Origin: JBBPYC01 sp038200275
GTDB lineage: Bacteria > Pseudomonadota > Gammaproteobacteria > Burkholderiales > Burkholderiaceae_C
DNA: 45,983 bases
Assembly: GCA_038200275.1 (NCBI GenBank)
Contig: JBBPYC010000095.1
Location: 1-45,983, forward strand
Reading direction: 5' to 3'
Each line of letters begins with the position of its first letter. Position 1 is the stretch's first letter. The notes beneath the pieces were generated by a model. That model was not told where the DNA came from. It saw only the letters and a program-made list of their open reading frames with translations, and ran no database searches. Below, in pieces: positions 31,261 through 41,200 of the stretch. Both the position numbers and the translations under genes were made by a program.

Positions 31261-32537
31261 ACACCGCCATACTGTTCATCACGCTGTTCCTGTTCATGGC
31301 GCTCGGCATGCCAGTGGCTATTTCTCTGGGCTTGTCGAGCTTGCTGACGATTGTGTTTTTCGGTCAGGACTCGCTCGCGAGCCTCTCGATCAAGCTCTAT
31401 GAGACCAGCGAGCACTACACCCTGCTGTCCATTCCATTCTTCATCCTGGCCGGAGTGATGATGAGCACCGGCGGCGTCGCCAAGCGCATGGTGCGCTTCG
31501 CAGTCGCTGCGGTCGGCCATCTGCGCGGCGGTCTTGCGATCGCCAGTGTGCTCGCGTGCACCCTATTCGCAGCGGTGTCGGGTTCCAGCCCAGCGACGGT
31601 GGTCGCGATCGGCTCGATCGTGATCGCGGGCATGGTGCGAAACGGCTATCCAAAGGAATTCGCCGCTGGCATGATCTGCAACGCCGGCACGCTTGGCATC
31701 CTGATCCCGCCTTCCATCGTGATGGTGGTGTATGCGGCCGTGACCAACGTGTCGGTCGGTCGCATCTTCATGGCGGGTGTAGTCCCGGGCCTGCTGCTGG
31801 CATCCATGCTTGCTTTCGCAGTCTGGTGGCGTGCGGGCAAACTGACCTTGTCCAAGACCGAAAGAGCGCCGACTCGTGAAGTGCTGATCGCGTTCAAGGA
31901 TTCGATCTGGGGCCTGGCGCTGCTGGCCATCATCATGGGAGGCATCTACGGCGGCATCTTTACGCCGACCGAAGCGGCCGCGGTGGCCGCCGTCTATGCG
32001 ACGTTCGTCGCAGTGGCGGTCTACCGAGACATCAAGTGGAAGGACTTACCGCACGTCTTCATGGACGCGGGCAAGACCACCGTGATGCTGATGTTCATCA
32101 TCGCCAACGCGCTGCTGTTTGCCCATGTGCTGACCACCGAACGCATTCCGCAGACGATCACCGAACACATCGTGGCCGCCGGCATGGCGCCCTGGATGTT
32201 TCTGATCGTGGTCAACGTGATCCTGCTGATCGCGGGCAACTTCATGGAACCCACCGGCATCATCCTCATCCTGGCGCCGATCTTCTTTCCGATCGCTGAG
32301 CAGATGGGGATCGACCCGATCCATCTGGGCGTCATCATGGTGGTGAACATGGAGATCGGCATGATCACGCCGCCGGTCGGGCTGAATCTGTTCGTGACCA
32401 GCGGAATCACGGGCATGAGTCTGGTGCAAGTGACCAAGGCAGCGATGCCGTGGTTGATGATCCTGCTGCTGTTTTTGTTGCTGGTCACGTACATTCCGCA
32501 GATCAGCCTGTGGCTGCCCGCATTGATCTTCGATTGA
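31257..32537 (+). CDS. dctM: TRAP transporter large permease (DctM, second system)
   Basis: This encodes 426 residues with about 12 membrane helices. Typical blocks: IPFFILAGVMMSTGGVAKRM, LFAAVSGSSPATVVAIGSIV, GILIPPSIVMVVYAAVTNVS and MEIGMITPPVGLNLFVTSGI. It is the cation-coupled transport subunit. Compared with the first DctM (12370-13659) it has SSPAT instead of SSVAD in the first helical hairpin, in keeping with a different TRAP subfamily. The likely substrates are C4-dicarboxylates. Confidence 0.95.
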   Translation: MNTAILFITLFLFMALGMPVAISLGLSSLLTIVFFGQDSLASLSIKLYETSEHYTLLSIPFFILAGVMMSTGGVAKRMVRFAVAAVGHLRGGLAIASVLACTLFAAVSGSSPATVVAIGSIVIAGMVRNGYPKEFAAGMICNAGTLGILIPPSIVMVVYAAVTNVSVGRIFMAGVVPGLLLASMLAFAVWWRAGKLTLSKTERAPTREVLIAFKDSIWGLALLAIIMGGIYGGIFTPTEAAAVAAVYATFVAVAVYRDIKWKDLPHVFMDAGKTTVMLMFIIANALLFAHVLTTERIPQTITEHIVAAGMAPWMFLIVVNVILLIAGNFMEPTGIILILAPIFFPIAEQMGIDPIHLGVIMVVNMEIGMITPPVGLNLFVTSGITGMSLVQVTKAAMPWLMILLLFLLLVTYIPQISLWLPALIFD

Positions 32538-32583
32538 TCGGCATTGCGCCGATCATGCTGTGCGCGCCAATCGCAGCCACACG

Positions 32584-33078
32584 ATGAGTCACAGTCACAC
32601 CGATCGCCCCACTCCACCCGCACGTCCCCCGGGAGATGCCAAGCTGGAACAGAAGGCCAAGGCTGAATCCCTGCGCTCGATGGGATGGTCCGATCTTGAC
32701 CAGGATGGGAACTGGCCCGAGAACTTCATCGTGCGGCCCGATCCACCCAGCGCAGGTCCCCCGGTCGGCATTCCGCTGCCTGTGCTTGATTTGCCCGCCG
32801 ATTGGTCCAACGAAGACGACGCGGCTGACGTTCTGGCGATGACCGAATCCGCACTCGGGTTCGAGCCTACCGTGTCCGGCGCACGGCTGCGGCGGACCGA
32901 CGTCGAAGTCGATGACGACAGTGAATTTCACGCCGATCCCGACAGCGCTCCGCAGACGATTCGGCAGCCCCGCAGCACGTTCGCGAACTGGAACTTCGTG
33001 TGGCTGGTGCTGTTGCTGCTGCTTGGACTGGCCGCAGTTGCCTGGTTCGGGTTGCCCAGCCTGCGTCAAGGCGGCTGA
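32584..33078 (+). CDS. Unknown tail-anchored protein
   Basis: This encodes 164 residues from the ATG at 32584; an in-frame start eight codons upstream is possible. It begins with a Pro/His-rich stretch, followed by a conserved-looking segment LRSMGWSDLDQDGNWPENFI and an acidic, probably disordered middle. One membrane helix lies near the C-terminus (FVWLVLLLLLGLAAVAWFGL), so it is probably a cytoplasmic protein anchored by its tail. No domain is recognised. It is 46 bases after dctM on the same strand and may be co-transcribed. Confidence 0.7.
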   Translation: MSHSHTDRPTPPARPPGDAKLEQKAKAESLRSMGWSDLDQDGNWPENFIVRPDPPSAGPPVGIPLPVLDLPADWSNEDDAADVLAMTESALGFEPTVSGARLRRTDVEVDDDSEFHADPDSAPQTIRQPRSTFANWNFVWLVLLLLLGLAAVAWFGLPSLRQGG

Positions 33079-33100
33079 CGCGGGGCTCGATATCGACTCG

Positions 33101-33427
33101 TCAGGCGCCGGCGGTGATCACCTGCTGCAGTTCGCCCGACTCATACATCTCCATCATGATGTCGGAGCCGCCGACGAACTCACCACGCACGTACAGCTGC
33201 GGAATGGTTGGCCAGTTGCTGTACTGCTTGATGCCTTGGCGGATGCCGTCGTCTTCCAGCACATTTACCGTGGCCAGCCCTTTGGGCTCGACCCCGCAGG
33301 CCTTCAAGATCTGGATCGCGCGGCCGGAAAAACCGCACATCGGAAAGCTCGCATTGCCCTTCATGAACAACACGATCTCGTTGTTCTTGACCAGTTGGTC
33401 GATGCGTTGCTGGCTGTCGTCGCTCAT
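33101..33427 (-). CDS. grxD: Monothiol glutaredoxin Grx4
   Basis: This encodes 108 residues; gagg lies eight bases before the ATG. The thioredoxin fold carries the class-defining CGFS active site in MKGNASFPMCGFSGRAI, plus NWPTIPQLYVRGEFVGGSDI for glutathione binding. CGFS glutaredoxins bind [2Fe-2S] clusters with glutathione and BolA partners and deliver them to apo-proteins. Nearness to prmC is a common betaproteobacterial arrangement. A lipocalin gene lies between them here. Confidence 0.95.
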   Translation of the reverse strand: MSDDSQQRIDQLVKNNEIVLFMKGNASFPMCGFSGRAIQILKACGVEPKGLATVNVLEDDGIRQGIKQYSNWPTIPQLYVRGEFVGGSDIMMEMYESGELQQVITAGA

Positions 33428-33649
33428 GGAAACTACCTCGGTTGGTGTAAGTGAGTGGATCGGTCGATTATTTCACCCGCAGCGCCGTTGCACCGCAAGC
33501 CCTGTCAAATGACCGCTAGCGCGCCAACAGGGCAATCATATGATCGGCGAACGCGCCGCCCGTGTTGCCCCCTCCGACCAGATGCCTCGCAGACCGAGCA
33601 CCAGCCCGATGGGCTCGGAACGCACCGCGTGCGGCAACACAATGCGACG

Positions 33650-34225
33650 CTATTGCAACGGCTGTGTCTGCGGGGTGCGCAGAAACGCGGCGCGGTCGAA
33701 TCCGAGCTCGGCTGCGCGGCCCAGTGCCGCATCAAGCTGGGAGGGTGGCAACTGCGGGCTGCGCGCAAGTACCCAGGCGTTGTCTCGGCCCGGCTCGCCG
33801 ACCAGCACCCACTGGCGCGCCGGCCCGAACGCGAGGATCCAGTAATCGCCGTAAAAGGGGCGGAAAAAGCTGACCCTGAGCTTCGCGTTGCTGCTGCCCT
33901 CGACCACATGGGCGACGCCTTCCGCCCGCTCAATCTTGCCGTTTTTGTCGCGGCATCGGTTGACCACAGCGACGCTGTCGCCTTCCAGCGTGTAGCTGGC
34001 CTGCGTGTCGGCCACACAGTCGCGCTGAAAACGATTCGGCAACCGCGCGATCTCATACCAATTGCCCATGTAGCCGGCCAAATCGACCGAAGCCACCGTC
34101 GGCAGCGTCGCCTGCGGCTGACTGGCGCAGGCGCCGAGCAGCAACAGGCTGCAAATCCAAAGCGCAGCAGTGCCCCGAGCAGCACGTTGGCTCGAATGCT
34201 TGAGAAACGGCAATTGCCTGGACAT
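33650..34225 (-). CDS. blc: Lipocalin lipoprotein (Blc-like)
   Basis: This encodes 191 residues from the ATG at 34225; agagg lies five bases upstream. The N-terminus is a lipoprotein signal with lipobox LGAC (Cys33). The lipocalin GxW motif is YMGNWYEIARLPNRFQRDCV; other blocks are VEGSSNAKLRVSFFRPFYGD, YWILAFGP and the final LARSP. Bacterial lipocalins sit in the outer membrane and bind fatty acids or lysophospholipids, helping membrane maintenance. The gene lies 82 bases after prmC on the same strand. Confidence 0.92.
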   Translation of the reverse strand: MSRQLPFLKHSSQRAARGTAALWICSLLLLGACASQPQATLPTVASVDLAGYMGNWYEIARLPNRFQRDCVADTQASYTLEGDSVAVVNRCRDKNGKIERAEGVAHVVEGSSNAKLRVSFFRPFYGDYWILAFGPARQWVLVGEPGRDNAWVLARSPQLPPSQLDAALGRAAELGFDRAAFLRTPQTQPLQ

Positions 34226-34307
34226 GTTCGTTCGCCTCTTAACGATTGAAGAAAACTTTTTTGCGGAAAAACCTGCCGGGCGCGACGGGCGCTCAGTCGG
34301 AACGATG

Positions 34308-35180
34308 CTAACTGCCGAGCTGCGTTCGACCCCCGCTGCAGCGTTCGATACCGGCCAGATCGCGGCGCGACCGCACGTCGGCAAAGCCTGCTGAATCGAG
34401 CAAGGCGCGCACGACTGCAGCCTGGTCATGGCCATGCTCCAGCAGCAGCCAGCCGTCGGCTGTCAGATGGGCACGCGCATCCAGCACGATCCGGCGAACC
34501 GCGTCGAGACCGTCGACACCAGACACCAGTGCGCCGATCGGCTCGGCTTCAAGTGCAGCGAGATGCGGGTCCCCGGCAGCGATGTACGGCGGATTCGACA
34601 CGATCAGCTCGAACGCGCCATGCACGCCGCAGAGCCAGTCGGCTTCGCTGAACATCACCTCAAGCGAAAGCGCGGTTGCGTTCGCGCGCGCGACTTGCAA
34701 CGCGTCGGTGCTGACGTCGGTGGCATAGACGATTGCCTCAGGTTGTTCGTACTTGATCGCCAGCGCGATGGCGCCACTGCCGCATCCCAGGTCCAGCACA
34801 CGCGGGCGCAGATGGCTGCGGCACACGTCAAGTGCCCAGTCGACCAGCGTCTCGGTATCCGGCCTCGGATCAAGGACGCGCGCATCGACTGCCAGGGTCA
34901 GACCGTAGAACTCACGCGTGCCGGTCAGGTAAGCCAGCGGCACGTTGGCTGCGCGGCGTTCGCACAGCGCAAGAAAGTGTTGGTGTACGGCCGGATCGAC
35001 CCGATCGGTGCCATGCGCATGCAGCCAGGCCCTGCTGGATGCCGCCGAAGCCACCGCACCCAACGCGTGCAACAGCAGTCGCTGCGCATCCAGCCGCGGC
35101 AGACCGGCCTCCGTTGCCGCTGCCAGCACCTGCATGACGCCAAGCGCTGGGCCACTGACACACGGCCGATGCGGCGACAT
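34308..35180 (-). CDS. prmC: Peptide chain release factor N5-glutamine methyltransferase
   Basis: This encodes 290 residues. The N-terminal helical domain recognises the release factor. The catalytic domain has the SAM-binding block VLDLGCGSGAIALAIKYEQP and the NPPY motif in LIVSNPPYIAAGDP, which holds the glutamine to be methylated. The family sequence REFYGL ... PRPDTETLVDWAL is present. It methylates the GGQ motif of RF1/RF2. In many relatives prfA is directly upstream; here a GNAT gene is, four bases away. The C-terminus is complete. Confidence 0.93.
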   Translation of the reverse strand: MSPHRPCVSGPALGVMQVLAAATEAGLPRLDAQRLLLHALGAVASAASSRAWLHAHGTDRVDPAVHQHFLALCERRAANVPLAYLTGTREFYGLTLAVDARVLDPRPDTETLVDWALDVCRSHLRPRVLDLGCGSGAIALAIKYEQPEAIVYATDVSTDALQVARANATALSLEVMFSEADWLCGVHGAFELIVSNPPYIAAGDPHLAALEAEPIGALVSGVDGLDAVRRIVLDARAHLTADGWLLLEHGHDQAAVVRALLDSAGFADVRSRRDLAGIERCSGGRTQLGS

Positions 35181-35184
35181 AAAG

Positions 35185-35922
35185 TCAGGGACTGCGTGGA
35201 AAGCTCAACGGCACCGACGCTGCCGGCGCGTGGTGGGCGCCCCAGAAACGCTTGCGGAACGCCTGAAATTGCTGTGCTTGCCGCTTGAGCTGGAAATCGG
35301 TCTCAGCAAAGCTGGCTTCCATCCACTCGCGCAGATGGGTGTCCACGGTAGCCGCGGGCAGCCGCAGGTAAGCATCGGTCTCGGAACCCGCGCGGTCGAG
35401 CACGGCGCCAGCCTTGCGTGCGATGCGCAGCATCGCCGTGTTCTCTGACAGCGCATGGATGAACAGCAGCTGCACACCTTCGTTGCACGCATGCATGACG
35501 GCGCGCTCGAACAGCCGCGTTGCATACCCGCGGCTGCGCGCATGGCGCGAAACCGACACGCCGAACTCAGCGCATGACTCGCATGCTTGCTGCTCGCCAG
35601 CAAACGCCAGATGCGCCATTGCAATCAACTCCAGTCGGCGGTTGAACACGCCGTAGATGTCGTCGCGCTCGAAATCAAGCCCCTGTACGTAAGCCTCGAT
35701 CTGTTCGTCACGTGCTGCATAGCCAAAGCGAAGGTAGCGACCCCGCTCGTCCAGCGCCCTCAGATGCCTAGCGATGCGGTCCCGCTGCGAGGGCCCGAGT
35801 GAGCGGATCGGCACCAGTGGCCGAAACCGGCTGGCAGCGTTGTCGTCTGCGCCGGTTGACTGCCCAGGCGTGATGCTCACCGACGGGCTCGGGTACTGGA
35901 TGGTGCTCGCATTCATCAACAT
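35185..35922 (-). CDS. GNAT-family N-acetyltransferase
   Basis: This encodes 245 residues; starts at 35922 and 35916 are both possible. The N-terminal 35 residues are probably disordered. The GNAT core follows: RSLGPSQRDRIARHLRALDE, the beta strands around ELIAMAHLAFAG, and the acetyl-CoA loop VSRHARSRGYATRLFERAVM, close to the usual R/Q-x-x-G-x-G/A pattern. The later LSENTAMLRIARKAGAV is typical of strand 5 and helix 4. The last 50 residues are basic. The substrate is unknown. It sits directly before prmC, but a link to release-factor modification is not implied. Confidence 0.85.
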   Translation of the reverse strand: MLMNASTIQYPSPSVSITPGQSTGADDNAASRFRPLVPIRSLGPSQRDRIARHLRALDERGRYLRFGYAARDEQIEAYVQGLDFERDDIYGVFNRRLELIAMAHLAFAGEQQACESCAEFGVSVSRHARSRGYATRLFERAVMHACNEGVQLLFIHALSENTAMLRIARKAGAVLDRAGSETDAYLRLPAATVDTHLREWMEASFAETDFQLKRQAQQFQAFRKRFWGAHHAPAASVPLSFPRSP

Positions 35923-36034
35923 GCAGTGAGTCTAAGGGTTTCCCCTTATTCACGCCCTGCGACTTCTGCGTGGCAATGCTTGAAATGCGGCCATTTCCGC
36001 CGCCGAAACTTCGTCTTCATCACTCGTTCCGCGC

Positions 36035-38278
36035 TCAACGGCTTAAGGCTGCCCGCGTACCGCTGTTGCCGCCTATGTGTCTACGTAGGACAGCGCCCCG
36101 AACTTCAAATTCAATCGTTTGGGCAATCGATCCGTCGCGTCGATGCAACGCCAGCCGATGACGCCCGGGCCATGGGGCCCACTGCAGCTGCATGGCATCC
36201 GGGTCTCCGATCGGCGCACCGTCCAGCATCCACTGGCCCGACTCACCTTCGAACGCGATGCGTTGCGCGCTTGGCGGAATCTCCGGATCCAGCGCGAAGA
36301 TGCTGCCGTCGCGTGGGCTGCTGATGCCAAAACGTCGGTCCGCCACCGCTGCTCCAGCCATCGACGCCGGGACACTGGCTTGCTGGCTTGCGCGTTCGGT
36401 ACCCGCCACAAAAAGCTCTCGACGCGGCGGCTCGCTTGCACCCTCAAATGCCACCGTCAGGGCGACGACTCCCGGCGGCGGTGATGGAGCCTGCGACGGC
36501 TGACCTGCGTGCAGATAACCCACCAACGCGCGCCAGACCGGCGCTGCGCCGCTCACGCCGCTGACTTCGTGCATCGCCGCGCCACTGGTGTTGCCGACCC
36601 ACACGCCGATGGTGAATCGATCTGTGAAGCCGATGCACCAGTTGTCCCGCATATCCTTGCTGGTGCCGGTCTTGACGGCTGCAAACCCGTAGGTGGCGAG
36701 CTGACTGTCCAGCCCGAACGTGCGCATCCGGGCGTTGTTGTCGGCCAGGATGTCGACCACCAGATGCGTGGCTGCCGCGTCGGATACCCGTTGCGTTGCG
36801 GCCACCGGGCTGAGTCGAGCAGCAAGGGATGGGTGGTCCCCGGCAACCGCTTTGAACGCAACTGGTGAAACCACCCCGCCATTGCCCAGAGCCCGGTACG
36901 CGTTGGTCAACGCGAGGAGGCTGACATCGGCACTGCCGAGTGCGAGTGAGCTGCCGTAGAAGCCGCCGGGCTGCGGCAACGCAAAGCCGAATGCGTTCAG
37001 TCGGGCCGCCAGTGCATCCGCGCCGAGCAACGTGCCGACCCGCACCGCAGGCACGTTCAAACTCGCGCCGAGTGCGGTACGCGCGCTGATCCAGCCTGCA
37101 TACGTCCGGTCATAGTTCTGCGGCAGATAGAGCCCGCTGGCGGTGGCGATCTGCGCCGGGGAGTCATCGAGCAAGCTGGCCGGCGTAATCAGTCGTTGCT
37201 CGAATGCCAGCTCATAGACGAACGGCTTGAGCGTGGAGCCTGGCTGGCGCCGCGCAAGCACGTGGTCCACTTCAGGTGCAGCCGAGCGTGCAGGGCCGCT
37301 GCCGCCGACCCAGGCGCGCACCGCGCCGGTCGCATTGTCGAGCACCAGGACAGCGCCGTCTTCGACCTGCCGGCCGGCCAGCTCGGCCAGCTGCCCGTTC
37401 AGCGCCGCGATCGCAAATCGCTGCGTGCCCGCATCCAGCGTGCTGGGCTGGCGCGACGCACCGCCTCGAATCAGCAGCTGACGTGCGACATGCGGCGCGA
37501 GTTGTTCGCCTACAGCGGGCAGCACGCGGCGCGGCGCGAACACCCGCTGGGCCAGTGCTTCGGTGCCGAAGCAGTCGAGTTGCTGACTTTGCAGCACACC
37601 GCAGGCACGCGCTGCCACCGCCTGGGCGTTTGCATTGGGTGCACGCAACAGCGCGGTGGCGATCGCAGCCTCGTGCGTGTCGAGCCCACTTGCGTGTTTG
37701 CCGAACAACGCAAAACTCAACGCGCCCAAGCCGACGATCTCGCCGCGGAACGGCACTGAGTTGAGGTAGGCCTCGAGGATCTGCGCCTTGCTCCAATGCC
37801 GTTCGAGTTCGCGCGCGATGATGACTTGGCCCACCTTCTGCTCCAGCGTGCGTCCGGCGGCCGGTCGCGCCAGCGCATCGTCGAGCAAGCCCGCCAGCTG
37901 CATCGTCAGCGTGGATGCGCCCCGCGTGCGTTGGTTCCACAGATTGGCCCAGGCGCTGTTGGCGACCGCACTCCAGTCGACGCCGCTGTGCTCGTAGAAG
38001 CGCTGGTCCTCGCTCAATACGACCGCGTGCAGCAGCGCGGGCGACACATCGGCCAGCGCCAGCCAGTCGAGCCGCCGCACCGTGCTGTCGGTGCGCAAAG
38101 TCTGCAGCTGCACGCCGTGCCGGTCGAGCAGGGTCTGGTCGGATGGGCGGTGCGCGGCGCGCATCTGCTCGAAACTCGGCAGCGCTTGCGCCGCCGCCTT
38201 GCCTGCCGCTGCAAGGTTCGACATGCATGCCGAGAGCGCCAGCACAAGCAGCACATGCCGCAGCGGGCCACCGCTCAT
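36035..38278 (-). CDS. pbpC: Penicillin-binding protein 1C
   Basis: This encodes 747 residues. The GT51 transglycosylase domain has catalytic Glu90 in SEDQRFYEHSGVDW and RGASTLTMQLAG. The transpeptidase domain has Ser348 in RQPGSTLKPFV (SxxK), SLN at 406-408 and KTGTS from 536. The C-terminal BiPBP_C domain is at about 650-735. It polymerises peptidoglycan and is associated with repair. The N-terminus is short and hydrophobic with LSAC at 15-18, which fits a lipobox; most homologues have a plain membrane anchor instead. The ATG overlaps the stop of the alpha-2-macroglobulin gene by four bases, the known partner gene order. Confidence 0.95.
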   Translation of the reverse strand: MSGGPLRHVLLVLALSACMSNLAAAGKAAAQALPSFEQMRAAHRPSDQTLLDRHGVQLQTLRTDSTVRRLDWLALADVSPALLHAVVLSEDQRFYEHSGVDWSAVANSAWANLWNQRTRGASTLTMQLAGLLDDALARPAAGRTLEQKVGQVIIARELERHWSKAQILEAYLNSVPFRGEIVGLGALSFALFGKHASGLDTHEAAIATALLRAPNANAQAVAARACGVLQSQQLDCFGTEALAQRVFAPRRVLPAVGEQLAPHVARQLLIRGGASRQPSTLDAGTQRFAIAALNGQLAELAGRQVEDGAVLVLDNATGAVRAWVGGSGPARSAAPEVDHVLARRQPGSTLKPFVYELAFEQRLITPASLLDDSPAQIATASGLYLPQNYDRTYAGWISARTALGASLNVPAVRVGTLLGADALAARLNAFGFALPQPGGFYGSSLALGSADVSLLALTNAYRALGNGGVVSPVAFKAVAGDHPSLAARLSPVAATQRVSDAAATHLVVDILADNNARMRTFGLDSQLATYGFAAVKTGTSKDMRDNWCIGFTDRFTIGVWVGNTSGAAMHEVSGVSGAAPVWRALVGYLHAGQPSQAPSPPPGVVALTVAFEGASEPPRRELFVAGTERASQQASVPASMAGAAVADRRFGISSPRDGSIFALDPEIPPSAQRIAFEGESGQWMLDGAPIGDPDAMQLQWAPWPGRHRLALHRRDGSIAQTIEFEVRGAVLRRHIGGNSGTRAALSR

Positions 38279-41200
38279 GGTGCCACCTGCATCGCTGCGT
38301 TTGGTGACTCGCCAAACGAGTCGGGTGCATACATCGCCTCCACGCGCGTGGGCGGCAGCGCGAACGTACCGGGGTTGTTCAGCCGCACCGTGTAATCAAC
38401 CACGTGCGTGCCACGGGGCAGGAACTCGTAGTAGCTGCGATACGCGTCGAAGCTGCGCTCCACGTAGCTTGGCAACGCGCGGCTCCAGTCGTTGGTGTCG
38501 CCGCCGGCTGCAGCATCGGCGATGGCCGAATCGCGCCCCAGGCCGGAGCCCAGGATCGTCGCGCCGCCGGGCACCGGGTCGCTCAGCACCACCCAGGTCA
38601 TGTCGGCCTGCGCAGCCACTTCAAGCCGCACGCGCAGCACGTCGCCGCGCGACCACTGCCCGGCCACCTTCTGATCGACCGCACTGACCGTGCGCGTAAC
38701 GCGGTAGCCGGAAGCAAGCGGTGCCTTCAGCGGGATTGCCGCCACGCTCTGTACGGTCAGCCAGGGCCGACCCGTACCGATGTGGGTCACGTCAAGTTCT
38801 GCGGGTTGCACGGGCCACGGCAGCGTGATGCGACTGCCTCCAGGCTGTTTGTCCCAGGCGATCAACTGCGAGCCGCTGCCCAACTTCGCCAGCGTGCCAC
38901 CAGCGACCGGCTCGGCCTCGAAACGGGCCGAGAACTTATCGAGCGCGACCTTGCCCCAAAGATTTGCTGTGGTCGTCAGCCAGGCACCGCCACGCTGGCG
39001 GCCCAACGCACCGGCCACCATGCGCGGCAACTCGTCCTTCCAGTCCGGATCGTCGAGAACAGCCAGGATCAGCCGCGCTGCATTGGCATCTGCACTGTCC
39101 ATCAGCCACCACCAGAAATCGCTCGCTTCGCTGCTGAACTTCAACGTCGTGCCGGCATAGCTCAAGCGGCTTTTCAAAATTTGATTCGCTTCTGCAAGGC
39201 GCTTCGCCCGATTCGGAATGCCAGGCACCGCTTGGAGGATGCGCAGCCAGTCGATCAGCGCAGCGGTCGGCCAGACATTCGGCGTGAGCGCGATCGAGCC
39301 CAGCTGACGCGGCACCGCACGACCATGCCGCGCAAGCGCGGCGATTGCCGCCAGTTTGCGCACCGCGAGTTGACTGCCACGTGCGGAAGGCGGTGCCCAT
39401 TGGCGACGCTCGATGCGGCCTTCAACGAACGCAGCGAGGCCGTCGAGCATGGCCGCGCGCGAAGCATCCGGCAGCGCGAAACCTGCGTCGTGACTGGCGG
39501 CAAGCAGATAGGCCGTCAATGTATCGCTGCCACCCGCACCCGCATCGGCGCGCGGCGGAAAGTAGCCGGCCAGGCCGTCGCTGTCCAGATAGGTCGGCAG
39601 CGCATTGATGATCGACTGCCACAACTTCTGGTCGTTGAGTCCAACCGCCTTCGAGACTTGCTGTTCGAGGCAGATGAACGGATAGGTCTCGAAAAAACGC
39701 CGCAGGCCCGGCAGCGCGCCGCTCAGCTTGGGCTGCACCGCCACCACGATGCCGCCGCGTTTGACACCCGCCTCAGGCAGCGCATCGGCTGGTGGTGCGA
39801 CCGGCAGCGCGAACGCGCCGTCAAGCTGCGTGACCGTGGCCTGCAGCACGCGCTCAGGCACGGCAGGCTGCACGCGCTGGCGGATGCGGATGCGGTCTTG
39901 TGCAAGCCGTGCAGCCTGCGTCGTTTGCGTTGGCGCAGGCAGTTGCGGTGCAGTGCCTGCGGATACCGACGCAGCAGACGCTGCGGCGATCGAAACAGGT
40001 GCCGAGAGAGGGGCAGCTGGGCCGGATGCGGCAAGCGAAGGCGCTGCTTCAACCGGCTTCGCCGCCTGCTCCTGCGCCGTCACAAGCCAATCAATTGCGC
40101 TTGCGTCCGCAGGCACGCGCACCGGCCAGCTCAGCTCCTGGGCAGCATCCGGTGCGAGCAACACGTCTTTCGCGGGCAATGCCGACAGTGCAACCCCACC
40201 CGCCGTGCCTTGCAGCGAAGCACGTATGTTCATCGCACGGGACGTCGTGTTGCGCAGCGTCAGCATGGCATCGAACGCATCCCCGGTACGTACCAGTGGC
40301 GGCAGGCCAGCGAGCACCTGCAAGTCCTGCGTGACGCGGATGCTGGTGCTGCCGGTGCCGAAACGCGCAGCCCCGTCGTCGGCCACCGCAACCAGGCGGA
40401 ACGTGGTCAGCGAATCGTTTAGCGGCACTTCGATCGTCGCTTCCCCGTTTGCATCGAGCGCCACATCTGCGCGCCACACCAGCAATGTGTCGAACAGTTC
40501 GCGGGTGCCTGCCTTGCCGCCGCCGCCGCCGGCGGCCACTGCCTTGCGGCCGTAATGCCGGCGGCCAACGATCTCGCTTTGCGCGGTCGCGGTCTGCACG
40601 CCCCAGGCGCGTTGTCGAATCAGCTGGCCCAGCAGGTCCCACGATTCGTTGTCGCGCAGCGCAAGCAACCCCTCATCCACGGCGGCAAACGCGACGCTCG
40701 CGCTGGCCACCGGTTGGCCGTCGAACGCGACCTTGATGCGCACCTGCGCCTTCTCACGCACCTGGTGCACGGGCTGGTCTGCCCGCACGTCGACCTGCAG
40801 CCGATGCGCGCCGATGCCGACTTTGAGCGCAGCCACGCCGAACTTGAACGCCGGCTTGCCGAGGTCGACCAGTGCCGACGGCGGACGGTATTCGGCGCCT
40901 CGCTTCAAGTTGTCGTAGTAATTGCGCACCCAGCCGCGCGGCTCGCGCCAACCCCAGGTGAAAAACGAATACCACGGCACCTCCCGGATGCGGCCGCGCA
41001 CGCTCAGCACGCTCACATAGACATTTGGCCCCCAGCCGGGCTCGATCTTCAGTTCGAAGTTCGGGTCATTTCCACGCAGCGTCACAACGCGCGTGTCGAG
41101 CACACCCTCGCGCTCGACCGCAACCAGCGCAGTCGCCTCGCGAAACGGCATGCGCACCTGCAGCTTGGCGGTTTCGCCCGGTTCGTAGCTGCGCTTGTCG

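Noticed and set aside
38404..40422. Plus-strand open frame of 672 codons inside the macroglobulin gene
   Set aside because: It is antisense to the macroglobulin coding sequence around the thioester motif, and its composition is typical of a shadow frame.
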